From Pegea sp. RAD2-039 (lineage: Eukaryota; Chordata; Thaliacea; Salpida; Salpidae): a DNA stretch of 64,000 nt. The notes beneath the pieces are model-generated. The model made no database searches. It was not told the DNA's origin and worked only from the letters and a program-made list of their open reading frames with translations. The stretch spans positions 557,895-621,894 of the forward strand of contig JAQGEQ010000343.1 of the NCBI GenBank assembly GCA_034620365.1, written 5' to 3'. How positions within the stretch are numbered: the first letter of the stretch is position 1; every line of letters begins with the position of its first letter. Both the position numbers and the translations under genes were made by a program. Below, in pieces: positions 30,301 through 41,147 of the stretch.

Positions 30301-32428
30301 AGTTGATGATGTAGTTGATGATGTAGTTGATGACGTAGTTGATGAAGTAGTTGATGATTTAGTTGATGACGTAGTTGATGAAGTAGTTGATGAAGTAGTT
30401 GATGATGTAGTTGATGATGTAGTTGATGACGTAGTCGATGATGTAGTTGATGATGTAGTTGATGACGTAGTTGATGACGTAGTTGATGATTTAGTTGATG
30501 AAGTAGTTGATGAAGTAGTTGATGATTTAGTTGATGATGTAGTTGATGAAGTAGTTGATGAAGTAGTTGATGATGTAGTTGATGATGTAGTTGATGATGT
30601 AGTCGATGATGTAGTTGATGATGTAGTTGATGACGTAGTTGATGACGTAGTTGATGACGTAGTTGATGACGTAGTTGGTGATGTAGTTGATGAAGTAGTT
30701 GATGATGTAGTCGATGATGTAGTTGATGATGTAGTTGATGACGTAGTTGATGACGTAGTTGATGACGTAGTTGATGATTTAGTTGATGAAGTAGTTGATG
30801 ACGTAGTTGATGATGTAGTTGATGGTGTGGTTGATGAAGTAGTTGATGATGTAGTTGATGATGTAGTTGATGACGTAGTTGATGAAGTAGTTGATGATTT
30901 AGTTGATGACGTAGTTGATGAAGTAGTTGATGAAGTAGTTGATGATGTAGTTGATGATGTAGTTGATGATGTAGTCGATGATGTAGTTGATGATGTAGTT
31001 GATGACGTAGTTGATGACGTAGTTGATGACGTAGTTGATGACGTAGTTGGTGATGTAGTTGATGAAGTAGTCGATGATGTAGTTGATGATGTAGTTGATG
31101 ACGTAGTTGATGACGTAGTTGATGACGTAGTTGATGATTTAGTTGATGAAGTAGTTGATGACGTAGTTGATGATGTAGTTGATGGTGTGGTTGATGAAGT
31201 AGTTGATGATGTAGTTGATGATGTAGTTGATGATGTAGTTGATGACGTAGTTGATGATTTAGTTGATGACGTAGTTGATGAAGTAGTTGATGAAGTAGTT
31301 GATGATGTAGTTGATGATGTAGTTGATGACGTAGTTGATGAAGTAGTTGATGATGTAGTTGATGATGTAGTTGATGAAGTAGTTGATGAAGTAGTTGATG
31401 ATGTAGTTGATGAAGTAGTTGATGATGTAGTTGATGATGTAGTTGATGAAGTAGTTGATGATGTAGTTGATGGTGTGGTTGATGATGTAGTTGATGATTT
31501 AGTTGATGACGTAGTTGATGAAGTAGTTGATGAAGTAGTTGATGATGTAGTTGATGACGTAGTTGATGACGTAGTTGGTAATTCGGTAATTTTCTATTTC
31601 TGACATCACAGTTCGACAAACTGATTTTGTATCTAGCAAACATTGTCAACGTAGAACAGGTGGAATGCTTCTTGCATGTCATTAATGCTTCTCACTTGTG
31701 ATGACGTCATTATTTTATGACGACAATTTTACTTAAGAATATGAAACTTTAATGACGTCACGTACACGCTTGCATGTGCCTTTAAATGTTTTTTTTCCGA
31801 AATTTAAATTTTTTATCGCAAAAAATTTAAATCTTTGGATGTTTTATCATAACCCGATCTTCATCTGATCTTCATCTAATCTCTGTTCAGTCCTTTGACT
31901 TCCTGCATGAAATTCATCTTCAAATTGTCCAATCATTAATTTTGAAACTTCTAACAGATTACACTTGGGATGTTAGCGACTGGGCCAAATCCGCTGACCC
32001 AGCATCCAATCAAATCAAAGTTGTGGACCACGTGACCAACGTACCAGTCAACCGTCATCGAGTCACAGCAAACTCTCGCAAATACAGGAAGGGCCGCAAA
32101 CCAACCACCGACCCTAAAGTAACTTGCTGTGGCTGCGGACCACTTTGTCCTGACACAACTTTCACAGGGCCGCAACTGCCATGCAACACGAGAAGCTGTC
32201 GAAGTTGTGACGTCATCATTCAGTAATGATGAAAATCGAAGACGTCACGTGACGTCACAGCAAAACAACCTACCCACGCTAACAGGGCGTGACAGAGTAC
32301 CCTTGACATCACACTCATCAAATACAACTGAGAAGAATTTTGCGGATTCAGAATGCGATGATGACGATCGCTTTCCGCTGCCTCTTGATTACCAGCAATT
32401 ATCACGCTTCAGTAAACAAGTTCCTTGA
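27315..32428 (+). CDS. unrecognised Ser-rich protein, last exon cut by in-frame TGA
   Basis: Exons that keep phase: 27315-27326, 27740-27862, 27915-28006, a 23-base microexon 31637-31659, 31958-32118, 32168-32428. They give 223 residues starting MIIKETRNPL. The product is Ser/Gln-rich, then basic (HRVTANSRKYRKGRK), then Ser/Asp-rich. No domain is recognised; there is no signal peptide or membrane span. The ATG at 27281 was rejected because it leads out of phase with exon 2. Intron 1 contains a SINE remnant, intron 3 the 12-bp array. After TGA (32426-32428) the same frame stays open to TAA at 32693-32695. All downstream copies have CGA here, so the ancestral protein probably had about 312 residues, ending SSLSDLEE. 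First exon and microexon are the least certain parts. Confidence 0.6.
27385..27665 (-). mobile_element. 5'-truncated copy of the tRNA-Val-headed SINE body
   Basis: Reverse complement matches the body at 13067-13365: GCATGGGCAACAACTGGAT-like text at about 27430-27450, GTTCATAAAAAACC at about 27640-27655, and a 3' end running into TTATTATTA. No tRNA-like head can be seen, so it is 5' truncated or diverged. It sits in intron 1 of the Ser-rich gene, on the opposite strand. Confidence 0.7.
28010..31577. repeat. 12-bp array GTAGTTGATGAN starting at a splice donor
   Basis: About 297 tandem units of GTAGTTGATGAN occupy nearly all of intron 3 (28007-31636). The array begins within the splice donor itself, GTAAGTTGATGACG, and ends near GTAGTTGGTAATTCGG. 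Variant units (GTGGTTGATG, TTTAGTTGATG, GTAGTCGATG, GTAGTTGGTG) recur in blocks; one block repeats after about 520 bases, another after about 370, so there are higher-order repeats. Because 12 is divisible by three and the unit has no stop in some frames, open frames of 644 and 438 codons (VVDDVVDE) and 568 on the other strand (HQLRHQL) arise. I treat them as artefacts. Confidence 0.93.
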
Positions 32429-32695
32429 TATGAGAGCCAAAAAGACTTCATAAATGATGACTTCAAGATGCCTGATTCAAATTCAAGGTCTTACTCCTCT
32501 TTACTTGGAGCAGAAATCGATTCTTCAATCCCAACTCCTGGAAGAGTGAGGAAGACTCGATTTCATCCAGACATGTATCTTCCACCAGCTCTAAATCCTA
32601 CTGATGAAGTTGCCAACAAATCATATCGCTCTGATGATCATTATGATGTAAACAACCAATTAATGATGTCCTCATTGTCAGATTTGGAAGAATAA
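32411..32695 (+). pseudogene. unit 1 terminal-exon segment, interrupted by TGA
   Basis: Frame SKQVP-stop-YESQKDFINDDFKMPDSNSR and on to SLSDLEE-TAA. The stop replaces CGA at a CpG, a C-to-T change; a Gln-Glu to Gln-Lys change follows. The rest of the frame is intact. This segment is contiguous with the Ser-rich gene. Confidence 0.75.
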
Positions 32696-33002
32696 CATTC
32701 CCTTTCACTTTATTTTTATCTTTTTGTTTTTATTTTTTTATTTTTCTGTTTTGTTTATTCACAACGCTGCTGCTTCAATCCAAAAGTTAGATAAAGATTA
32801 AATACATTGAAGGATACCCCTGTCACTGTGATGTCGTTGACATCAAATAGTTAGTCAAAACAGATACTAAAATAATTCTCAATTAGTGCCTTTTAGTAAT
32901 CAGCAACGAAAACAGTTTCTGAAAATAAGCAGAGACTTTATACTTGGATTTAGAAGATCTAAACAATGCGATGTATAATTGTCAAAGTTTAAAAGTTTTA
33001 TA

Positions 33003-33008
33003 AATAAA
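33003..33008 (+). promoter_or_regulatory. candidate poly(A) signal for the Ser-rich gene
   Basis: AATAAA followed by GATTTTGCAACAATTATGG, about 310 bases after the TAA; kept in every tandem unit (for example 38873, 45109, 51349). Confidence 0.35.
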
Positions 33009-34026
33009 GATTTTGCAACAATTATGGTTTATGATGTTTTTGAATTATTATAACTTAGATTGAGAATTTTGAACAAAATTTAATTGGTGTTTAAAATTGT
33101 AAAAATTAGAAAACTTCTGAATAATTTTGATAAGATTTTGAATATTCTAAAACAGATAGACTTTCGTTAACATTTGTCAACTTGTAAGCAAACAAATGAT
33201 ACTGAAACAAAACAAAAAACTTGTTTAAGGAATAATTTTTGATTAAGACTTGCTTAGTATATTTACAATTTGTTTTATTTCATCTTTAAATACATTAAAA
33301 CATTTTAACTTGAAAGTTTATGATAACTTGTTTAACACACAAAAAATAATCGAAAATAATTTGTAAAATGCTGTAGCAGAACTTTCAACATCTAATGCTC
33401 AAATATATTTGTAATATTTGCATAACCACATTAAACAAATCAAAGATGTTTTTACATAATTTCAACAACAATTTTAAACTTTCTTTTTGCTGAAAAGTTG
33501 TAAGTTATTATAGTTAACGACGTTTTTCAATAATTATAATAATATATAGTTAACATGAATATGTCAAAAACGATTTATTATCTTTTAAATCTGTTCAGAC
33601 GTTAGTACAAAAACTATACTCATTACGTACTTATAAAAAACTTTTCACTTTTTAATTGTACTTCTTTAAAAAATTTCCTTATTTATTAGGAAACTAAAGT
33701 GGGTCAACAAAACTCCTAACCGATATAATATCAAATTTTGACAACTTTTATAGAAGCAATAAAGTTTTTAGTCACTATATTATGTTGTTAAGTATATCAA
33801 TTGATGTTAGAAGGCATTACTAATTTCATAAAAAAAATGAATGAAATAAAAATCTATTTTTTAACTTCTTATCAATTTGAAAATGAATTTCAAAAATCTT
33901 TTGTATAAAAGAATGACTTTTTGAGAAAACATTGATCATGTTTTGAACAACTAAAGACTTTTATTTTGGTCACAACTATATTAGTCTATTTCTTCTTCCG
34001 ATTATTTAGATAAACTCACTTACTAA

Positions 34027-34343
34027 GTTTATTTATTTCAATAAATGCGAAGGAGGGTACCTGAAAAGAGTACCTCTCGCTAATGCACATTCTCACAAAT
34101 AACTTCTATTTAGCCCAAAATATAGAAAGCAAAAGATGTAACACATAGTATTTCGGTATCACTCAAAGCATATAACAGTGAACAATTATATGGGATGTTA
34201 ATAATATGAAAACGAGAAAAAAAACACAGTTTAGAAATGACAGTGTTGGCAATATTATAACGGTTCAACTTCTGCTTGAACAATGCGAGTGACTTCGATA
34301 TGGCAATGTCTGATGGCAGCTGATTCCATGTATTAATTGTACG
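34027..34343 (-). mobile_element. 5'-truncated LINE 3' end, unit 1
   Basis: Minus strand encodes TWNQLPSDIAISKSLALF and KQKLNRYN, the C-terminal WN-LP motif typical of non-LTR retrotransposon reverse transcriptase polyproteins. The frame goes on to FYILG-stop. Next comes a 3' UTR with GGTACTCTTTTCAGGTACC (a 5-bp hairpin), CCTCCTTCGCATTTATTG and AAATAAATAAA. Only about 320 bases remain, so it is 5' truncated and inactive. Confidence 0.75.
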
Positions 34344-35204
34344 GTATTAATTAATTTACACACAAATTTTTGTCGATAATTTTTTTCCGATAAATTTTAT
34401 CTATATTTGATATCGTGTTATTATCAAAATGTAATTTTAGCTCTAAGCATAAATCTATTAAATTATTCTCTTTGAGAAGAATCAGTTCTTTTTCAATCCT
34501 TGGTTCATTCTGATACATTTTTCATCTTGTTATACATCTTGTCATATCAAACCTATTTACAGTAAAGCTTAATATTGATTTTATTATATTACGCATTCAA
34601 ATAATTATTTATCTATTCAAAAAGCTACTGCGCATGAGAAATGTAACAGCTATTTATTATAAGAACAGCAATCAGCTGTACTGTTGCTTATTTAGCAAGT
34701 CGTTAAAAGAGTTCTAAATCTTTCCAGTAGAATATTGTTTAGTTATCATAAACCAACGATTTCCAACAAAGACTCTTTTTGAGTTTTGCTGCTTGTTTTT
34801 AGATTAAAACTCGAAATAGTTTTTCTGTGCTACGATTTTAACAAATATTTTTTAGGTTGTAATGATCTAATTGTATCGCGTATGTATTAATGAATATTTT
34901 GCGAATAAATATAGATATCATCAAGCTAATTAAATGTTAAACATCTCTTATCACTCCTTAAAAGTGTGAATTATTGAACGAGAACAATCGTTCTTTCAAA
35001 TAATCGATTAAAATAGAAAATTTTTAAGCAAAATAAATGACCTGATTTTATTTTTGAATCGTATATTATTGTATTAAATATTCTTAATATAAAAAATAAT
35101 AACTTAACCGCTTACGTAGTTTCAAACAAGCATAAGTTCACTTTCACGTTACTACACTAGTCCTTTTCAGGTATAATTCTCTAAGCTGTCATCATCTTTT
35201 AGCA

Positions 35205-35284
35205 ATGGGTTTTGGGCATCGAAAAAGTGAATCTGGTATTAAGCAATTAGATAGCTTTTTGGAAAGCAAAAGCTACATTGACGG
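35205..35284 (+). pseudogene. EF1-beta first coding exon, unit 1 (degenerate)
   Basis: Encodes the N-terminal MGFG..KS..GI..LDSFLESKSYIDG of elongation factor 1-beta, the nucleotide exchange factor for EF1-alpha. It is preceded by a TTTTAG acceptor two or three bases before ATG and followed by a GTTAGTG donor. This copy reads MGFGHRKS instead of MGFGDLKS. No later EF1-beta exon occurs in the unit, so it cannot make the factor. Confidence 0.8.
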
Positions 35285-36061
35285 GTTAGTGTTTTTTTTA
35301 TCAAAATGTATAAATATTCAATGTTTTGTATATTCAAGTTTAAATTGAAATTCGGATTTTTCTGGTTAATTTATTTTTGATATAATCTAATTTTTTTGTA
35401 ACTATTTAGTAAAGTAATTTTTTCTATAATAAATATATTATTAAAGTATATATATTATATATTAATGTATATATATTATATACTATTAAAATATATTAGT
35501 AAAGTATATTATTTTTTAATATTTTTAAAGTAACTTTATATTTTTTTATATATATTAAGATGTGTTTATAAATGTTTGATTTTGTGCTTTTATTCAAAAT
35601 GTAATTGCATGCCATTTTATAAACATTTATAAACTCTTGAATTAAACTTCATAATTTTTTTATTCATAAATAAATTTTATAATTTTTCTTACTTTATGAC
35701 CTTCATGAATTTTTAAATTTCACATCTGCTAAAGATTCATATTAACTTCTTGAATTAAGCATAAATTAATTTATTAAACTAATTTTCACTTCTTAGTAAT
35801 GTTTGATAACTCCTTCTTGTAGAACAACTTTTAAACTTTTTAATCAACTTCAAAGTTTGAATTTGATTTTTATATTGTTGTGCTTATATTGCAGATCAAC
35901 TTCAAAGTTTGAATTTGATTTTTATATTGTTGTGTTTGCTGATCAACTTCAAATTACTTGAGATCCGATTAAGAATCCGTTATCTGATCTTTGAAAATTG
36001 AACAATTAACTTCAAATATTTATCAAAAGTTGGTTTTTTAGAAGCAAGATATAAAAATTAC

Positions 36062-38180
36062 TTTTAATTGAGAAAAAAGAAGTCCAAGCTGCTCTTTCTC
36101 TTCATTTATAGTTTGTATATCTGAAAATTTCTTTGTATTTTCAGCAATTTTTTCTTCTAGTTTCACTTGTAAGCTTAAAATTTCTCTCTTACAGAAAATT
36201 ATGCTTAACATAAAAGCAGATTTGATTTCTACCTTTTCATTTAATCTCTGCAATATAAACTGTTTAGCTAAAATATTAAATCAATCACAAACCACTTATT
36301 TGAGATTGAAAAAAGTCTAACTTTCTATTTAATTATTTTATTATCTTTTCTTTGCCAACCATTTCACCTTCAACGCTAGATTTATTTCTATTCAACGAAG
36401 TTACCAAACCCTCAAGCTTTTGAAGTTCAATTTTAGAATTGAATAATTCTATTCCTATATTATTCAAAGCATATATCAATTGTTTGTTCTGTTGAAAATA
36501 AAATAAGTCTTTTATAAATATCAAATAAGTGAAAATGTGATTTGAAAACCTGTTTTTCAAGCTCCTTAAGGCTATTAGATTCTTTTGAAATGGGAGTTTT
36601 TTTCAGTCTGGGCTAAGCAACTTGACTTACTGTTAAGTTTTCTTTAGAGTTGCTTCTTGATCTGATGTTATCAATTTCATTATTCTTTTCTTCCAGTTGA
36701 AAGTTGCATACCTTGATTTTATTATTCAAATCATTTATAATGATTAAAAATCAAAAAAAGTTGAAATAGAAAAGAAGAAAAATTTTGAAAACTGATTCCT
36801 ACATTGTAGTTTGTTGTGTTGTTCCAAAACGTTACCTTCATGCTCTCTTATATCTTTTATCTTATATTCTTTTCTTCCAATTTCAAAGAAATAAATAAGA
36901 GATGTTATCTGTCGAACATCGATATCCACTTGATTCAGTCGCATCCACGTGACACATCTCATCAGGAGCACATACGTCATTAATGACGTCACAAATCGGT
37001 TGACATTTATTTCCCTTATAACCTTTGGGGCAAATACATTCTGGAGCCCGCGTGAAATGGGGCGTGAGAACGCTTCGCGTTTGTGACGTCACAGGTAGCT
37101 CATTTGAAGTGTTTCCTAATTTGATGACTGACAAACATTTTCCAGCACATGACGTCAATTTACATTCAGTACCGATGACGTCACGAACGATGACGTCTAC
37201 TTACTTAAGTCCTTGAGACTTAACTTCATCATCTTCTCCACAATCTTCCTGCCAAGACCTTCACTTTTTTCCACCATTTCCTACAAACAGAATTCGATAT
37301 TCAAACTCGAAAACCAACTAACCGTTTTTCATCTTCAACTTTATCGATTTTTTGCGACAATCTCTTATTTTGAACTTCTAACTCTTTCTTCTCATCGAGC
37401 AACTCTAAGCTACAGAATAAGTCAACTTCAAATTGATCTCTTTAACTTCTCACTTTTTAGAAGTTAATTTTTCATAAGAAACTTGGAGTTGTTTGGCGCT
37501 GAGAGCAGGAGATGTTATCCGTCGATTCATGTCTTTCATCTTTGCTTCGTTTGCCTGAAATGTTTTAAAGGAATGAAGATTAGTTTGTAATTATGTAGAA
37601 TCACTCTCAAATATAGAATTATTTGTGTCTCAGAAGAAATGAATTTAGTTTTAAGTAACAATTTCGTTTTATGCTTGATCATCAATAAAATTAGATGAAA
37701 TCAAATCTACTTTTTCCATCGATTGAAAGTTATATTAAAAACTGAATTTGATAAAAACCTCAAACTATCTGAAATTTGATGAAAATTAAACTTGATGATT
37801 TTCTTTTTAACATATTTTGTAGAATGAAGATTATCATGAAAAAATACAAGCTTAAATATAAAGAAAAAATTAAACTCTTAATATCAACAGACCTATACAA
37901 GTGTTTGTTGGTCTTCTATGATCTGATCAACTAGGTTCTTTTGGTTGATTAATCTAAAATATAAACAAATTAATAATAATTGAGAATAAATATAAATATG
38001 ACTTCTTTGTTGATAACTGCGGTGTTAGCAAGCATTTTTCAATGACTGGTGCCAATGGTATATCCACATCACAACTTTCACCTTTAAATATTCAAATAAT
38101 TAAATTTCAGATAAACTAGAAATTTAAAACTTTCTATTTTCACCTGGTGGTGCTAGTGGTTCATGAGAATATATATTCAT
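36062..38180 (-). pseudogene. multi-exon coiled-coil protein gene fragment, unit 1
   Basis: From the ATG at 38180 the minus strand gives a run of short exons: MNIYSHEPLAPPG; an exon ending near IEK; INQKNLVDQIIEDQQ; ANEAKMKDMNRRITSPALSA; LELLDEKKELEVQNKRL; EMVEKSEGLGRKIVEKMM. Then come VCNFQLEEKNNEIDNIR, LKKTPISKESNSLKELEKQ, NKQLIYALNNIGIELF..KIELQKLEGL, and KREILSLQVKLEEKIAENTKKF..EEKEQLGLLFSQLK. Heptad-like Leu/Ile with Glu/Lys shows coiled coil. Private damage: one T fewer in the run near 38035 shifts the frame, and a TAG near 37893 replaces GAG. The gene is cut at its 3' end in every unit. Family not recognised. Confidence 0.65.
36900..37199 (-). pseudogene. EGF-like exon, unit 1
   Basis: Minus-strand frame with DVIVRDVIGTECKLTSCAGK, then CICPKGYKGNKCQ and CDVINDVCAPDEMCHV...GYRCS. 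The C-x-C and GY-G--C spacing is that of EGF-like domains of extracellular proteins. It lies among coiled-coil exons, which is odd for one protein; it may come from another gene. Four GACGTC motifs sit in it. The boundaries are uncertain. Confidence 0.55.
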
Positions 38181-38283
38181 GTTGCCGAGTTTGTTTATAA
38201 AAATGTAACTGTTATCAAAAACCTATCTCTAAACAAACAAGTTTAAATAATACTCAGAATTAAGATGCATATGTAGCCATATC

Positions 38284-38558
38284 AGTAAACAAGTTCCTCG
38301 ATATGAGAGCCAAGAAGACTTCATAAATGATGACTTCAAGATGCCTGATTCAAATTCAAGGTCTTACTCCTCTTTAGTTGGAGCAGAAATCGATTCTTCA
38401 ATCCCAACTCCTGGAAGACTCGATTTCATATAGACATGTATCTTCCACCAGCTCTAAATCCTACTGATGAAGTTGCCAACAAATCATATCGCTCTGATGA
38501 TCATTATGATGTAAGCAACCAATTAATGATGTCCTCATTGTCAGATTTGGAAGAATAA
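38284..38558 (+). pseudogene. terminal-exon copy with 10-bp deletion, unit 2
   Basis: Has CGA instead of the TGA of unit 1. A 10-base deletion between two GAAG repeats (at about 38416, GGAAGACTCG) shifts the frame before TRFHPDMYL. Reads SSLVGAE where odd units read SSLLGAE. Confidence 0.75.
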
Positions 38559-39889
38559 CATTCCCTTTCACTTTATTTTCATCTTTTTGTTTTTATTTTT
38601 TTATTTTTCTATTTTGTTTATTCACAACGCTGCTGCTTCAATCCAAAAGTTAGATAAAGATTAAATACATTGAAGGATACCCCTGTCACTGTGATGTCGT
38701 TGACATCAAATAGTTAGTCAAAACAGATACTAAAGTAATTCTCAATTAGTGCCTTTTAGTAATCAGCAACAAAAACAGTTTCTGAAAATAAGCAGAGACT
38801 TTATACTTGGATTTAGAAGATCTAAACAATGCGATGTATAATTGTCAAAGTTTAAAAGTTTTATAAATAAAGATTTTGCAACAATTATGGTTTATGATGT
38901 TTTTGAATTATTATAACTTAGATTGAGAATTTTGAACAAAATTTAATTGGTGTTTAAAATTGTAAAAATTAGAAAACTTCTGAATAATTTTGATAAGATT
39001 TTGAATATTCTAAAACAGATAGACTTTCGTTAACATTTGTCAACTTGTAAGCAAACAAATGATACTGAAACAAAACAAAAAACTTGTTTAAGGAATAATT
39101 TTTGATTAAGACTTGCTTAGTATATTTACAATTTGTTTTATTTCATCTTTAAATACATTAAAACATTTTAACTTGAAAGTTTAAGATAACTTGTTTAACA
39201 CACAAAAAATAATCGAAAATAATTTGTAAAATGCTGTAGCAGAACTTTCAACATCTAATGCTCAAATATATTTGTAATATTTGCATAACCACATTAAACA
39301 AATTAAAGATGTTTTTACATAATTTCAACAATAATTTTAAACTTTCTTTTTGCTGAAAAGTTGTAAGTTATTATAGTTAACGACGTTTTTCAATAATTAT
39401 AATAATATGTAGTTAACATGAATATGTCAAAAACGATTTATTATCTTTTAAATCTGTTCAGACGTTAGTACAAAAACTATACTCATTACGTACTTATAAA
39501 AAACGTTTCACTTTTTAATTGTACTTCTTTAAAAAATTTCCTTATTTATTAGGAAACTAAAGTGGGTCAACAAAACTCCTAACCGATATAATATCAAATT
39601 TTGACAACTTTTATAGAAGCAATAAAGTTTTTAGTCACTATATTATGTTGTTAAGTATATCAATTGATGTTAGAAGGCATTACTAATTTCATAAAAAAAA
39701 TGAATGAAATAAAAATCTATTTTTTAACTTCTTATCAATTTGAAAATGAATTTCAAAAATCTTTTGTATAAAAGAATGACTTTTTGAGAAAACATTGATC
39801 ATGTTTTGAACAACTAAAGACTTTTATTTTGGTCACAACTATATTAGTCTATTTCTTCTTCCGATTATTTAGATAAACTCACTTACTAA

Positions 39890-40205
39890 GTTTATTTATT
39901 TCAATAAATGCGAAGGATGGTACCTGAAAAGAGTACCTCTCGCTAATGCACATTCTCACAAATAACTTCTATTTAGCCCAAAATATAGAAAGTAAAAGAT
40001 GTAACACATAGTATTTCGATATCACTCAAAGCATATAACAGTAAACAATCACATGGAATGTTAATAATATGAAAACGAGAAAAAAAACACAGTTTAGAAA
40101 TGACAGTGTTGGCAATATTATAACGATTCAACTTCTGCTTGAACAATGCGAGTGACTTCGACATGGCAATGTCTGATGGCGGCTGATTCCATGTATTAAT
40201 TCTAC
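39890..40205 (-). mobile_element. LINE 3' end, unit 2
   Basis: Copy of the truncated LINE of unit 1. It keeps SKSLALFKQKLNRYN; in the tail GGAGGG became GGATGG next to the hairpin. Confidence 0.7.
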
Positions 40206-41067
40206 GGTATTAATTAATTTACAAACAAATTTTTGTCGATAATTTTTTTCCGATAAATTTTATCTATATTTGATATCGTGTTATTATCAAAATGTAATTT
40301 TAGCTCTAAGCATAAATCTATTAAATTATTCTCTTTGAGAAGAATCAGTTCTTTTTCAATCCTTGGTTCATTCTGATACATTTTTCATCTTGTTATACAT
40401 CTTGTCATTTCAAACCTATTTACAGTAAAGCTTAATATTGATTTTATTATATTACGCATTCAAATAATTATTTATCTATTCAAAAAGCTACTGCGCATGA
40501 GAAATCTAACAGCTATTTATTATAAGAACAGCAATAAGCTGTACTGTTGCTTATTTAGCAAGTCGTTAAAAGAGTTCTAAATCTTTCCAGTAGAATATTG
40601 TTTAGTTATCATAAACCAACGATTTCCAACAAAGACTCTTTTTGAGTTTTGCTGCTTGTTTTTAGATTAAAACTCGAAATAGTTTTTCTGTGCTACGATT
40701 TTAATAAATATTTTTTAGGTTGTAATGATCTAATTGTATCGCGTATGTATTAATGAATATTTTTCGAATAAATATAGATATCATCAAACTAATTAAATGT
40801 TAAACATCTCTTATCACTCCTTAAAAGTGTGAATTATTGAACGAGAACAATCGTTCTTTCAAATAATCGATTAAAATAGAAAATTTTTAAGCAAAATAAA
40901 TGACCTGATTTTATTTTTGAATCGTATATTATTGTATTAAATATTCTTAATATAAAAAATAATAACTTAACCGCTTACGTAGTTTCAAACAAGCATAAGT
41001 TCACTTTCACTTTACTACACTAGTCCTTTTCAAGTATAATTCTTTAAGTTGTCATCATCTTTTAGCG

Positions 41068-41147
41068 ATGGGTTTTGGAGATCTAAAAAGTGAATCTGGT
41101 ATTAAGCAATTAAATAGCTTTTTGGAAAGCAAAAGCTACATTGACGG
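41068..41147 (+). pseudogene. EF1-beta first coding exon, unit 2
   Basis: Reads MGFGDLKSESGIKQLN and so on to SYIDG, the sequence closest to known EF1-beta, with acceptor and donor intact. No downstream EF1-beta exon follows. Confidence 0.8.

Larger units (their letters stand above)
32409..38281. repeat. 6-kb tandem unit 1 (gene-attached)
   Basis: First unit, 5873 bases. It starts inside exon 6 of the Ser-rich gene at TCAGTAAACAAG. It ends at GTAGCCATA, directly before the next TCAGTAAACAAG. Contents: gene terminal exon and 3' flank, LINE 3' fragment, EF1-beta exon 1, coiled-coil gene exons with an EGF-like exon. It lacks about 370 bases of an AT-rich part (after about 35530) present in units 2 and 3, and carries private disabling changes. 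Confidence 0.93.

Noticed and set aside
28296-31603. Open frames of 644 and 438 codons (VVDDVVDE) and 568 codons (HQLRHQL) in the 12-bp array
   Set aside because: A stop-free 12-base unit keeps several frames open by itself. Exon 3 runs into TAA in this direction, and the array lies between a good donor and acceptor.
32119-32167. Cys-rich read-through after KPTTDPK (VTCCGCGPLCPD)
   Set aside because: The stretch has GT..AG ends, the usual intron length and in-phase flanks, so I take it as an intron. Read-through remains possible.
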